NCBI RefSeq assembly: GCF_030160655.1
Contig: NZ_BSOT01000005.1
Location: 1,197,546 to 1,261,545, forward strand
From: Agaribacter marinus
GTDB lineage: Bacteria > Pseudomonadota > Gammaproteobacteria > Enterobacterales > Alteromonadaceae
Length of the DNA stretch: 64,000 bases
Direction of reading: 5' to 3'
Part shown: positions 32,125 through 44,423 of the stretch, in pieces
How positions within the stretch are numbered: position 1 is the first letter of the stretch
How the letters are laid out: each line of letters begins with the position of its first letter
Position numbers and translations under genes: made by a program
The notes under the pieces: model-generated
What the model saw: only the letters and a program-made list of their open reading frames with translations
What the model was told of the DNA's origin: nothing
Database searches by the model: none

Positions 32125-33879
32125 TTAAGAAAATTGCATTGCATGCAACTGCGCATACATTCCCTGCTTTTCCAACAAATTGGCGTGACTGCCCAATTCA
32201 ACTATTTCACCTTGTTCTACTACCAGTATTAAATCAGCTGCTTCGATGGTTGATAAGCGATGAGCAACCACGATGCTAGTGCGCGTTTTTTGTAATTCTT
32301 CTAAGGCTTGTTGAATGAATTTTTCAGATTCTGTATCAAGTGCTGACGTTGCTTCATCGAGTATGAGAATCGGCGCATCCGCAAGGATAGCTCTTGCAAT
32401 CGCTATACGTTGACGTTGACCACCAGACAACATCAAGCCGTTCTCACCAATAACGGTGTCGAAGCCGTCAGATTGCTCTGCCACAAATTCAGAAACATGC
32501 GCAATGTTAGCGGCATCAACAATATCCTCACGAGTAACAAGCGATTGTCGACCATAGGCAATATTGTTAGCAATAGTGTCGTTGAACAAGGTAACCTGTT
32601 GCGAAACTAAAGCAAATTGCCTCCGAAGGCTTCTTAGTTTAAGCGACGATATATCAAAACCGTCGATACAAATACGCCCGTTATCAGCTTGATAGAAACG
32701 CGTAAGCAAACTTGAAATCGTAGATTTCCCACTACCCGAGCGACCGACCAACGCGATGGTTTGCCCCGGTTTTGCTTCAAAACTAATGTTTTTTAGTGCC
32801 GGTTGGTCTTTTGTGGGATAAGTAAATGTTACGTCTTTAAACTCAATATGCCCTTTTGCCCGCTCAACTACTTTTGTCCCCGTATCTTCTTCATTTTCTT
32901 CATCAAGAATGCTGAATATACTGGCACATGCCGTCATACCTTTTTGAAACTCGGTATTCACTGTGGTGAGCTGTTTTAAGGGTTTAAGCAACATGACCAT
33001 ATAAACCACCACAGATACAAATACACCCGCCGTTAAATTATCAATCATGCCCGGCACGCTGCTGATAAAAAGGACCACCGCTAACGCGACTGAAGCAATA
33101 ACTTGAATAGTGGAAACGCTCAACAATTGTGACGACACGAGTTTCATTGACTGTTGACGATTGTAGTTATTCTTTTCAGAAAAACGTTCACTTTCAAGCG
33201 TTTGTCCGTCAAACATCAATACCACTTTATGGCCTTTTACTGCCTGCTCAATATTAGATGTAAGTGAGCCCATTGCGTTCTGAATAGCTTTGCTGACTTT
33301 TCTAAAACGCTTACTTACTACTGACACAACAACCGCAACCGCAGGGCCAATAAGTAAAAAAATCAATGACAACTGCCACGAGTAATAAAACATCAGACCC
33401 AACAAACCAACGACGAACATACCTTCTCTAACAATGGTCAACATCGCTTTACCGGCGGCATATCTGACTTGTTCAGTGTCATATAATATTTTAGACATGA
33501 GGCTACCAGTGGAATTATGGTCATGAAATTCGACTGGCAAATGAATGTATTTCTCGAAAAGTTCCTGACGTATTTTCATCACGACTTTGGTCGCAACATA
33601 TTCCAGTGTGTAGGTGCCGACAAAATTACTAATACCACGTAAAATAAATAAAGGAACGACAACATATGCTGCTATCTGTAGGTAGTAGTAATTTCCATTG
33701 TGCAAACTTTCATCAATAATTGGTTTTAACTGTGAAAAGAAAAACACATCTATCGACGCATAACCAATCATGCCCAATATCGCAACGAATAGTAGTAATT
33801 TATGCGGTGCTACGTAAGTCAAAAAACGCGTAAAATTAGGTGATTTACTTTTTTCTATTTTGTCGTCTGATGTCGCCAT
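32125..33879 (-). CDS. msbA: Lipid A export ATP-binding/permease MsbA
   Basis: Inner-membrane flippase for lipid A and phospholipids, a half-transporter that works as a homodimer. Six membrane helices in residues 20-310, then the ATPase with Walker A GRSGSGKST, signature LSGGQRQRIAIARA and Walker B ILILDEATSALD. At 584 residues it is standard. Upstream is comEC, downstream lpxK, so the operon order matches E. coli. Confidence 0.97.
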   Translation of the reverse strand: MATSDDKIEKSKSPNFTRFLTYVAPHKLLLFVAILGMIGYASIDVFFFSQLKPIIDESLHNGNYYYLQIAAYVVVPLFILRGISNFVGTYTLEYVATKVVMKIRQELFEKYIHLPVEFHDHNSTGSLMSKILYDTEQVRYAAGKAMLTIVREGMFVVGLLGLMFYYSWQLSLIFLLIGPAVAVVVSVVSKRFRKVSKAIQNAMGSLTSNIEQAVKGHKVVLMFDGQTLESERFSEKNNYNRQQSMKLVSSQLLSVSTIQVIASVALAVVLFISSVPGMIDNLTAGVFVSVVVYMVMLLKPLKQLTTVNTEFQKGMTACASIFSILDEENEEDTGTKVVERAKGHIEFKDVTFTYPTKDQPALKNISFEAKPGQTIALVGRSGSGKSTISSLLTRFYQADNGRICIDGFDISSLKLRSLRRQFALVSQQVTLFNDTIANNIAYGRQSLVTREDIVDAANIAHVSEFVAEQSDGFDTVIGENGLMLSGGQRQRIAIARAILADAPILILDEATSALDTESEKFIQQALEELQKTRTSIVVAHRLSTIEAADLILVVEQGEIVELGSHANLLEKQGMYAQLHAMQFS

Positions 33880-33943
33880 ATATGCAACATTTTCCTTTTA
33901 TTGTCTTTTATTTTTGTCGTCTAGATTTTCAAAGCACGGGATA

Positions 33944-36322
33944 TTATTGTTCTAATGCAGCCCAAGACTTGAAGTACCATCGATTATACAGGTGTTCACG
34001 ATAAGTGCTTAGCTTAATTTGAGGTTCACTCAGGTCAAATTCAATAGCACCTAGCTGTCCAACATGCAGTATTTTACTTTCCACTCTCAAATAACGTGAG
34101 ACGACCTCACTATGTGGGTGCCCCCACCTACTTGGATTCGAAGTCGCAAAAATAACAAAGTCGGGCCTAATTTTTTGTACGAATGCTAGAGAAGACGAAC
34201 TTCGACTTCCATGGTGTGGTGCAATCAGAATATTAATATCCAGTTTGTCTAAGGCACCTGACGCAAGTAAGTGCTCTTCCGCGCTTTTTTCAATGTCACC
34301 TGCGAGTAAGATATTTGCATTTTTTGTCTCTATCATTAATACACAACTTTCATTGTTATGATTACCTGAACTGGGCCTTAACGGCCAGAGCGCCTTAATG
34401 AAGATTTGCTCAGTGCTGGTATTATTATCTTCGCTTATTTCCCAGTGATTACCTTTGACACAGGTCTGTTGAGGTGTATGAAGTTGTTCAAAGTCTATTT
34501 TCTGATGCAATGCAAACAAGCCACCTGCATGGTCTTGATCAAAATGGCTAATGAATACATGTTTAAGTTTTTTAACACGCTTTGCTCGTAGAAAAGGCTG
34601 TAATACTTGTTCTACATGACTATATTCATGTGCTTTGCCTGCTCCCGTGTCGAATAGTAAGGCACTCTGTCCAACACGCAGTAATGATGCGTTACCATGC
34701 CCAACATCAAACACGTTAAAAGTAACGTTTTTTGCACCTTTACCAATATCAAATTCATTGTCGGCAAAAATATACAAATAAACTAGCCATACACTAACAC
34801 CACCAAGTAAGCTAAGTGTTTTAGGCGACCAAATTGGTAGTAGTATTAAAAGACCGAGGCTAAAAGTGAGTAACGTCGATACTACGCTGACATCCCCAGA
34901 ATATTTAATGGCAGGTAGGCACAAATCAAAAAAGCCTAAAGATGTAACGACCATCTGCATTAAAAAATCAACAAGGTAGAATAAACTTGGCATATTTACG
35001 TCTAACATTAACCCAACCAGTAAGATGACGCATAGGGGCAATACAATAAAGCTAACAAAGGGCACCAATAGCAAATTTGCCAATATTGCACTTACGGAAA
35101 TAGTACCAAATACTGAAAACGTAATTGGAATCGTAGACAGACTCAAAAAACTCTGTAGTTTAACAAATGCAAGGCACTTATCTTTAAATGCGCTTAACTC
35201 CCCCACTGGAAAGCGCCACATATAAAAAAGAATTAGCAATACAGCAGTAAAACTGAGCCAAAAACTAATCCCTAAAACACTGTATGGAAACAACAAGCAA
35301 AACATAAATAATAAGCAGATAAATTTTGTTCTTATTGCCCAGTTTCGTTGAAATATTGCAAGGAACGACAATACCAATACCGCGATCAATGCCCTTATAA
35401 CAGGCACTTCCATACCCGATAACCATGCATATGTAGCACTCGATATAACGACGAAACACAGATTAGCAGACGTCATGCTAGTATTATGTAACCGAAATAA
35501 AGAGAATATAAGACCGAAGACGTATTTACCCAAAACGGCGCAATATGCAGCAACTAAGGCTAAATGCATACCTGAGATGGAAAACAAATGTGCAGTACCC
35601 GTCGATTGTAACAATGCCCAATCTTGCTTACTTAATTTGTCACGATATCCTAAAGACAAAGCGGCTATCCAAGGCATGTAAAAAAGTGAACCCTCTACTG
35701 TGTTTTTACCTAATAACTTATCCAATAAAACTTGCCGTTGACTGGCTGAATGACGAACAATAGTGTTTGAGGGGCTGTCGATAACACTGCCGGTTGCAAC
35801 AATATTCCGGCTAACTAGCCACTCTTGGTAGTTGAACGTATAGGGATTAGCGTTACCAGCAGTGTCTTTAACAGACACATAAAGCTTGACGACATCGCCT
35901 TGTTTTATTTGAAAGCTGGGCTTGCGCCAAGAAACCAATATTTCTGGTGGGTTGATGAAGCTTTTTATGACACCATAACGATTTACTTTTAATAAAAACT
36001 TAATTTGCGTAAAAGGAGCCTCTTCTATTATTATGCTGCCAACGCTCGCTTCTATCAGCACTTGCTGGTGAATTTTGCTTCTATCCAATTGTCCGTATAA
36101 ATACCAATTGGCGCTGATACACACCCAAGAAAAACCGAGTAAAGCGCCAGCGATCGGCGTCGATAAAGTAATATACGGTCTAAAAGTACGAGCCAACATG
36201 CATGGAAAAGCGATGAATATGGCAATAAATGAAAGTGAAATATGCGGTATACTAGGCCATAATGTCCCGGTCAGGAAAATTGCGATAAATGCAATCATGA
36301 ATGTATCTAGTCTTGTTAGCAT
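33944..36322 (-). CDS. comEC: DNA internalization protein ComEC/Rec2
   Basis: Inner-membrane channel for DNA uptake in natural transformation, 792 residues. The N-terminal third has membrane helices and a soluble OB-like region; the central ComEC domain contains FSISGMHLALVAAY; the C-terminal part is a metallo-beta-lactamase-fold nuclease-like domain with HISHFDQDHAGG-type text (VFISHFDQDHAGGLFAL) and APHHGSRSSSS. First gene of the msbA operon; divergent from a DUF2062 gene. Competence itself is an inference. Confidence 0.94.
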   Translation of the reverse strand: MLTRLDTFMIAFIAIFLTGTLWPSIPHISLSFIAIFIAFPCMLARTFRPYITLSTPIAGALLGFSWVCISANWYLYGQLDRSKIHQQVLIEASVGSIIIEEAPFTQIKFLLKVNRYGVIKSFINPPEILVSWRKPSFQIKQGDVVKLYVSVKDTAGNANPYTFNYQEWLVSRNIVATGSVIDSPSNTIVRHSASQRQVLLDKLLGKNTVEGSLFYMPWIAALSLGYRDKLSKQDWALLQSTGTAHLFSISGMHLALVAAYCAVLGKYVFGLIFSLFRLHNTSMTSANLCFVVISSATYAWLSGMEVPVIRALIAVLVLSFLAIFQRNWAIRTKFICLLFMFCLLFPYSVLGISFWLSFTAVLLILFYMWRFPVGELSAFKDKCLAFVKLQSFLSLSTIPITFSVFGTISVSAILANLLLVPFVSFIVLPLCVILLVGLMLDVNMPSLFYLVDFLMQMVVTSLGFFDLCLPAIKYSGDVSVVSTLLTFSLGLLILLPIWSPKTLSLLGGVSVWLVYLYIFADNEFDIGKGAKNVTFNVFDVGHGNASLLRVGQSALLFDTGAGKAHEYSHVEQVLQPFLRAKRVKKLKHVFISHFDQDHAGGLFALHQKIDFEQLHTPQQTCVKGNHWEISEDNNTSTEQIFIKALWPLRPSSGNHNNESCVLMIETKNANILLAGDIEKSAEEHLLASGALDKLDINILIAPHHGSRSSSSLAFVQKIRPDFVIFATSNPSRWGHPHSEVVSRYLRVESKILHVGQLGAIEFDLSEPQIKLSTYREHLYNRWYFKSWAALEQ

Positions 36323-36347
36323 GAGCGTTAAGTGAGTAGTCCGTTTT

Positions 36348-36869
36348 ATGCCTAAAAAATTTATAAACCGATTTTTACCCAGTCATGAGCAGGTGAAGTC
36401 TCAAAAAGCACTAAAAATGTTTGGTGCACTGTTACATGATCCCAATTTATGGCACCTAAATCGTCGCTCCGCAAAAGGCGCATTTGGTATCGGCTTGTTT
36501 TTCGCATTTTGGCCAGTCCCATTTCAAATGTTTTTATCCGCAGGTCTGGCTATTCCGCTTCGAGTTAATTTGCCGCTTTCTATCGCCACAGTATGGATAA
36601 CAAACCCCTTAACAATGCCACCTATATTCTATTCTGCTTATTTAGTAGGGAGTACTGTACTTGGGACCGAAATGACAGCCTTCCAGTTTGAATTAAGTTG
36701 GTCTTGGGTAATTGAATCACTCAATACGATTGGGCCTGCATTTTTGCTTGGCTGTTTTATTTGCTCGGTCGTCGCGGGATTAATTGGCTACTTCGGATTA
36801 GATTGGGTATGGTGTTGGTCAGTTAGAAATGCGTGGAAAAATCGTAAAAATATGGAAGACGTAAAATAG
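36348..36869 (+). CDS. DUF2062 membrane protein
   Basis: A 173-residue membrane protein of the DUF2062 family with two to three helices and the family text FGIGLFFAFWPVPFQMFLSAGLAIPLRVNLPLSIATVWITNP. The family is of unknown function; members often sit near comEC in Gammaproteobacteria, as here. Divergent from comEC, with 25 bp between starts, and convergent with ligA. Confidence 0.9.
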   Translation: MPKKFINRFLPSHEQVKSQKALKMFGALLHDPNLWHLNRRSAKGAFGIGLFFAFWPVPFQMFLSAGLAIPLRVNLPLSIATVWITNPLTMPPIFYSAYLVGSTVLGTEMTAFQFELSWSWVIESLNTIGPAFLLGCFICSVVAGLIGYFGLDWVWCWSVRNAWKNRKNMEDVK

Positions 36870-36889
36870 GCCCAAAATATTGCTTGGGC
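36870..36889. terminator. Weak hairpin between DUF2062 gene and ligA
   Basis: GCCCAA-8 bases-TTGGGC lies between the two convergent genes. There is no good T-run on either strand, so termination is possible but weak. Confidence 0.35.
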
Positions 36890-36908
36890 ATACATTGATG
36901 TTTTGCTT

Positions 36909-38951
<2,043 letters not shown>

Positions 38952-39109
38952 TTAAGCCTGTGATCATTTATATAAATTTGTGATGGGATTTAATAATATT
39001 TTTGCGTCGCCTATGAGCGCTATTCATGTGGTCATACCGTAACGCGATAATAACGCCATACACCGAGGCAACCTTGCAAACATGCAACGTTCTTAGATGA
39101 TTTAGCGAC

Positions 39110-40657
39110 TTATTGCGACAACTTTCGTCGTTCAAATTCGCGGATACGCTCAGCATACTGTTGTAAACTTTGTTTGCTAATAGGGACTTTATTACCATCC
39201 AAAATTTTACCGCCAAACTCTTCAGATATCTTACGTGCAGCGTTGTGCATCATATTAAACACTTGCTGCGCGTCGCCATCAATAGGCAACATCATAAACA
39301 ATGCGACGCCTTGCGTTGAGAAATTCTCCATATTATCGATATCAAACACACCGGGTTTAAACATGTTTGTCAGGCTAAACAAAATGGGCCCTTTACCATT
39401 TGTATTGACATGACGGTGGAAAATATCATGCTCGCCAAACTTAAACCCTAACGTTAGTAACATCGGTAACAACGCAGCTCCAGCAATAGGATTGTCGCTA
39501 GGCGTTTGCACATTTAAAATGAGCACATCAGACGCTGGCGCAGTTTTTTCAGATGCTCCATTTGTTGTAGCACGTTCATTTTCCACGGGCTTTTCTTCTG
39601 CAGACCTTGAACGTTCAGTAGAAAAACCTCGATTGGCGGATGGGCTTTCATCAAAGTCTATTCTCATCTGATCGTCAGTGCTCTTCTTCGTATCAATCAC
39701 CGGATCCTTACGTATCTTGTCCGCGACTGTTTTTTTGTTGCGACGCACAAACCGTTTTGCCTGTTCTGCTAAACTAAGATCCTTCTTAGGTTTATCATTT
39801 TCAGTCATTTTAACTGTTTTTGTAGTCTGCACGGTAGGTTGTTCGAATGACTCAGCATCTAAACTAAAATCAGGTCTAGGTGCTTCTGGTTTTTTTGGCT
39901 TGTCAGTGGCTAACTCATCATCGATTCGCTTGTCACTTAAGTCAGAGTCTGAGGTATCGTCAATTTTCACGTCGCCGGCCTTTTTTAATAAAAAACCAGG
40001 CGGTTCAGGTATGCTCTCGTCTTGAACGTTTGCTTCAACTTTGTTTTTGACAAACTCTGGTTTTGGCTGTGTAACCACACCAGAATATATTGGCGCATCT
40101 TGATTTTGTTGTGTATCCGCTTGCTCAAGTTCGGTCGTTAATGCCCCAACATCAGCATTTGAATAATCTGAAGAGAACGTTTCATCCGCATTTTCTGTAT
40201 TGCCTGTCTTTTCAGTAAGGTGATCTTCATCCAACGTAAGCGAATCTTCCGACAATACCTCATCGCTGACAAAGGAGTCCTTATCATCAGTGTGTGCAGA
40301 TAAAGCGCTTGGCCCGCTATCGTCTGCCGAAGCACTCTCTAAACTGTCAGGTTCAGAAGGTTTTGATGTCGGTAGTTCAATATTCACCAAGGTCTCTTCG
40401 GTACCCGTTGTCGCTGCGCTAGGCGTACTTTTTTTAACTGGATCATCAATAACACGTGCCGAACTAATGACTACGTCATCGTATTCGATTTCTTCGTCGT
40501 CCTCACTAAATGTTGGCTCCCAGTTTTTACGCGTCTCGTAATTTGACTGATGCAGTCGTTTATTATTCTTGCGAATAGACCAAAAGCCGTGAGCAAGCAC
40601 GCCTATAATGAATAATCCACCAATGATAAGTAGTGTAATTTGCAGCTCTTGTTGCAT
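39110..40657 (-). CDS. zipA: Cell division protein ZipA
   Basis: An inner-membrane protein that tethers the FtsZ ring. One N-terminal membrane helix (residues 3-25), then a very long acidic, Ser/Thr/Asp-rich linker (about residues 45-370) and the C-terminal FtsZ-binding ZipA domain (about 380-510: VLILNVQTPSDNPIAGAALL, FKPGVFDIDNMENFSTQGVALFMMLP). At 515 residues it is considerably longer than E. coli ZipA (328), mainly because of the linker. Downstream of smc and upstream of ligA. Confidence 0.92.
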   Translation of the reverse strand: MQQELQITLLIIGGLFIIGVLAHGFWSIRKNNKRLHQSNYETRKNWEPTFSEDDEEIEYDDVVISSARVIDDPVKKSTPSAATTGTEETLVNIELPTSKPSEPDSLESASADDSGPSALSAHTDDKDSFVSDEVLSEDSLTLDEDHLTEKTGNTENADETFSSDYSNADVGALTTELEQADTQQNQDAPIYSGVVTQPKPEFVKNKVEANVQDESIPEPPGFLLKKAGDVKIDDTSDSDLSDKRIDDELATDKPKKPEAPRPDFSLDAESFEQPTVQTTKTVKMTENDKPKKDLSLAEQAKRFVRRNKKTVADKIRKDPVIDTKKSTDDQMRIDFDESPSANRGFSTERSRSAEEKPVENERATTNGASEKTAPASDVLILNVQTPSDNPIAGAALLPMLLTLGFKFGEHDIFHRHVNTNGKGPILFSLTNMFKPGVFDIDNMENFSTQGVALFMMLPIDGDAQQVFNMMHNAARKISEEFGGKILDGNKVPISKQSLQQYAERIREFERRKLSQ

Positions 40658-40679
40658 GCCAACCCTTTTATTTTACTTC

Positions 40680-43600
40680 TTATTCAGCAATCGCTAAGGC
40701 TTCTTCCATATCCACTGAGACCATTCTTGAAACGCCAGGTTCCGCCATGGTCACACCGGTCAAATGGGTCGCCATCTCCATTGCAACTTTATTGTGTGTT
40801 ATGTAAATAAACTGCACAGTTTTTGACATTTCTGCGACGAGTTTACAAAAGCGCCCGACATTCGCATCATCCAGTGGCGCATCTACTTCATCCAGCAGAC
40901 AAAACGGCGCAGGATTCAGTCTAAAGATAGCAAATACCAATGATAATGCGGTTAGCGCTTTTTCTCCACCAGATAGTAACTGAATTGTACTATTTTTCTT
41001 ACCCGGTGGCCTTGCCATTATAGTAACACCCGTATCCAGTAAGTCATCATCTGTTAAAGCGAGATACGCCGAACCACCACCAAATACTTTAGGAAATAAC
41101 GATTTTAGATCTTCATTCACTTTATCGTAAGTAGATTTAAATCGACTTTTCGTTTCTTTATCAATCTTACGCATGGCATTTTCAAGCGTTTCTAGCGCAC
41201 TCGTTAAATCTTCGTTTTGGGTATCCAGATGCTTTTTGCGTTCTGACTGTTCTTCAAACTCTTGCACAGCGGCTAAGTTGACTGCGCCTAAACGCTGTAG
41301 TGACGCACTAACTTTTTCTAATCTAGATTGATAATTTTGTTCATCAGCATCTTCAGGTAATAAGGCCAATACGTCTTTTATGGCTTGCTTCATTTCAGCT
41401 AATTGCTCAATAAAAGATTGTGCCCTGACGCGCGCAGTTTCTCCATGCAGCCTTTCACTCTCAATCTCAGCTTTTACGGCGTCTACTCGTGCATTTACAC
41501 CGGCCTGCCCCTTCTCTATATCGCTGATTTGTTGTTCTACTTTTGCAAGCGCTTGTGCCTGTGTTTGTTGCTCGTCCGCCAAACTTTCTTTTTCAAGCAA
41601 CATCTCTTGCAGTATTTCCGCCTGTTCTTCAGAAGGCATGAGTAAGGTTTCCGCTTCGTCGCGCAATAAATTTAACTTGTCAGCATAATCTTCCATTTGC
41701 TGTGTTTTAGTGCGTTTTTGTTCATTCAGTATCTGGTATGAATTCTGTAAACGCTGGGCTTGCATCGCATGCTCATGAGCCCGCGCTTGTACTTGCGCAT
41801 ATTGGGTATTAATATCTTGAATCTGTCGAGTACGCCGCTCTTTTGCAATATCCTGCTCTTGTCGCTCTTCTTCAAGTATTGCAACTTGCACACTTAACTC
41901 TTCAATTTCCTCATTAAGTAAGGCTAAACTTTCTTCTTCTTCAACGAGTGTACTTTGTTGCTTTTGCAATTCACTTTGTACCTTTTGCTTTCGTTGTTTG
42001 TCTTGCGCTTGACGCATTTGAGAAAATTGCCACTGGTTCTCAAGTTGTTGTACTTGCTGTGAGTGTTGTAATTGTATGGTCTTAACATTCTGCACCTCAC
42101 CTTCCACCTTATCAACGTTGACGCGACTATCCGCTAAGACTTGTGCAGCATCACTTAATTCGACGTCTAGCGTATACAATTGCCCTCTAATTTTGCGCAT
42201 GGACGCTGCGCGCTCCACTTTACTGTCTTGCTCCAACGCGCTAGATATAACCGCACTAGAAAAAATCCATGTACCCTCTTTGGTAAGAATACTTTGAAAT
42301 CCAGATAAATCAGCGACCTTATGTTGTGCATCAAGCACATCCTCTACCACAGTAATGGTGTTAAATAGTGCTGGCACCTCAGCTTGCAAGACGATGCTTG
42401 CCAGCGTACCTTCAACTTTTTCAGTGACAAAGCGCTGACTAAATAGGACGCCTTGAATCAGAGGTAGTGACAGGTCCATCGACTGGTCCTTGCCACAAAC
42501 CAAGGCATCACCAAACAACCTTAATGCCGCTTCCAAGGCTTTTTCGTAGCCTTCAGCAATCGAAAACGCTTGCCAAATTGGAGTCGAATTACCCACTAAC
42601 CACTCTGGTATGTTTTTGTTAGTTTGGACCTGCATTGCCGAAAGCGCGTCAAACTGCGCTTGCAGAGTAAGCTGTTTTTTTTCAAGTTCCCGATGAGCCG
42701 TATCTTTATCAACAAACAAGTTTTTTGCCTGATTAAGTCCAGCCTGTTTTTCTTCAAGCGTTTCTTCGCAGCTCAATAAATCCATTTTAGCGTCTTCGAG
42801 TTGCGCTTGAAGCAAAGACAAATCTTCATCATGATTGTCCAGAAATTCATCCAGTTCCAATGTCAATTCAGCTATTCTTGATTCTGTTCGTTGCTGTAAA
42901 CTCAACGTTTGCTGCATTTTTCCATGTTTTTGCTGTAACTGCTGCTTCTGTTGAAGATACTGGTCATCTTGACGTTTATACTCTCTGCTTAATGCTTCCA
43001 ACGTTGCTTCTGCGTCTTGCTTACGCAGTGCAATATCTTCTAGTTGCGCTTCAATAGTCAGTTGTTCAGGCTCTGCCGCCATAATAAGTTGTTCAGTATC
43101 GTCCAGCTCTGTTTCAACACTCGTCAATGCATGTTTAGCTTCTGAGGATTGCTGGGAGATTTGATCGATTTCAATTTGAATTTGAGAACCGCGCTTTTTC
43201 GCAAAGAGTTGAGACTGTTCAACTTTGGTGATCTCGTTACCAAGGCGATATATTTGCTGTTGAATATCATTGACCGTTTGCTTAAACATGGTTTGTTCAT
43301 TCTTGAGCGCTTGCAGACCCGATTCATCCTGCTGTTTACCCGCCATCAAATTATTGAGCTGTTCACGATGTTGTAAAATAACTTTGTCTGATTGCTTAAC
43401 CAGTTCAGTCTGTGCTAACCAGCGTAAGGTCGCTAACTGCGCTTTTAAGGTACGGTCTTCTTCCTTAAGTTCTTTGTACCGAGTGGCTGCCACCGCTTGA
43501 CGTTTTAACTTCGCAAGCTGATCTCCGAGTTCAGCTCTTACATCTTCTAATCGCTCAAGGTTATCTTTCGTGTGTTTAATTCTCGTTTGGGTTTCTTTTC

Positions 43601-44129
43601 GGCGTTCTTTATATTTAGAAACACCTGCGGCTTCCTCAATAAAAACACGAAGTTCTTGAGGTTTTGATTCAATCAGTTTGGATATCATGCCCTGTTCAAT
43701 AATGGCATAACTGCGTGGGCCAAGCCCAGTGCCTAAAAACAAGTCCGTTATATCACGACGCCTGCATTTTGCACTGTTTAGCAAATATGTAGAAATAGCC
43801 TCTTTAGTAACAACCCGTTTTATAGAGAGTTCATTGTATGACGCATATTCGCCCGCTATTCTGCCGGATGTATTGTCAAAGACTAATTCTACGGAACATT
43901 GAGATACGGGCTTGCGGGCGCTAGAACCATTGAAGATAACATCAGTCATAGCATCACCGCGCAAGTTTTTTGCTGAGCTTTCACCTAAGACCCATCTTAC
44001 TGCGTCAATAACATTAGACTTTCCACACCCATTTGGCCCAAGTATCGCCGTCATATCGCCAGGGAAAGGAATAGTGGTCGGATCGACAAAAGATTTGAAG
44101 CCCGCGAGTCTAATTCGTTTTAACCGCAT
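40680..44129 (-). CDS. smc: Chromosome segregation protein SMC
   Basis: Condensin ATPase of 1149 residues. Walker A is GPNGCGKSN near the N-terminus; a Q-loop follows (YAIIEQGMISKLI); two long coiled coils flank a hinge at about residues 500-650; and the C-terminal head has LLSGGEKALTALSLVFAIF (signature) and FCLLDEVDAPLDDAN (Walker B). The presence of SMC rather than MukB is usual in Alteromonadales. Its ScpA/ScpB partners are not in this window. Divergent from cysZ. Confidence 0.96.
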   Translation of the reverse strand: MRLKRIRLAGFKSFVDPTTIPFPGDMTAILGPNGCGKSNVIDAVRWVLGESSAKNLRGDAMTDVIFNGSSARKPVSQCSVELVFDNTSGRIAGEYASYNELSIKRVVTKEAISTYLLNSAKCRRRDITDLFLGTGLGPRSYAIIEQGMISKLIESKPQELRVFIEEAAGVSKYKERRKETQTRIKHTKDNLERLEDVRAELGDQLAKLKRQAVAATRYKELKEEDRTLKAQLATLRWLAQTELVKQSDKVILQHREQLNNLMAGKQQDESGLQALKNEQTMFKQTVNDIQQQIYRLGNEITKVEQSQLFAKKRGSQIQIEIDQISQQSSEAKHALTSVETELDDTEQLIMAAEPEQLTIEAQLEDIALRKQDAEATLEALSREYKRQDDQYLQQKQQLQQKHGKMQQTLSLQQRTESRIAELTLELDEFLDNHDEDLSLLQAQLEDAKMDLLSCEETLEEKQAGLNQAKNLFVDKDTAHRELEKKQLTLQAQFDALSAMQVQTNKNIPEWLVGNSTPIWQAFSIAEGYEKALEAALRLFGDALVCGKDQSMDLSLPLIQGVLFSQRFVTEKVEGTLASIVLQAEVPALFNTITVVEDVLDAQHKVADLSGFQSILTKEGTWIFSSAVISSALEQDSKVERAASMRKIRGQLYTLDVELSDAAQVLADSRVNVDKVEGEVQNVKTIQLQHSQQVQQLENQWQFSQMRQAQDKQRKQKVQSELQKQQSTLVEEEESLALLNEEIEELSVQVAILEEERQEQDIAKERRTRQIQDINTQYAQVQARAHEHAMQAQRLQNSYQILNEQKRTKTQQMEDYADKLNLLRDEAETLLMPSEEQAEILQEMLLEKESLADEQQTQAQALAKVEQQISDIEKGQAGVNARVDAVKAEIESERLHGETARVRAQSFIEQLAEMKQAIKDVLALLPEDADEQNYQSRLEKVSASLQRLGAVNLAAVQEFEEQSERKKHLDTQNEDLTSALETLENAMRKIDKETKSRFKSTYDKVNEDLKSLFPKVFGGGSAYLALTDDDLLDTGVTIMARPPGKKNSTIQLLSGGEKALTALSLVFAIFRLNPAPFCLLDEVDAPLDDANVGRFCKLVAEMSKTVQFIYITHNKVAMEMATHLTGVTMAEPGVSRMVSVDMEEALAIAE

Positions 44130-44423
44130 AGTTGTGTTAAGTGCTTAATTTCTCTTCTAAATTAGATAGTTACTTTGATAGCATGCAGCGTAAAGTGCTT
44201 TGCTAGTGTAGGCTATACTTCTTGCAGGAACAACAACTATAGATTAAGAAATCTTATTAAACGTCAGTTGATAGACAAGATTAGTAACAATTGTTCGTAT
44301 CGGTTCGTATCCAAACGCGTATAATTTTGTTGTTGATAGTTATTTTGCTGTTGATGGTTATTTAGTTGTAGTTTTTTGGAATGTAGCTATATAAGTATGC
44401 AAAAAAGAGAATTAGGAGACATA

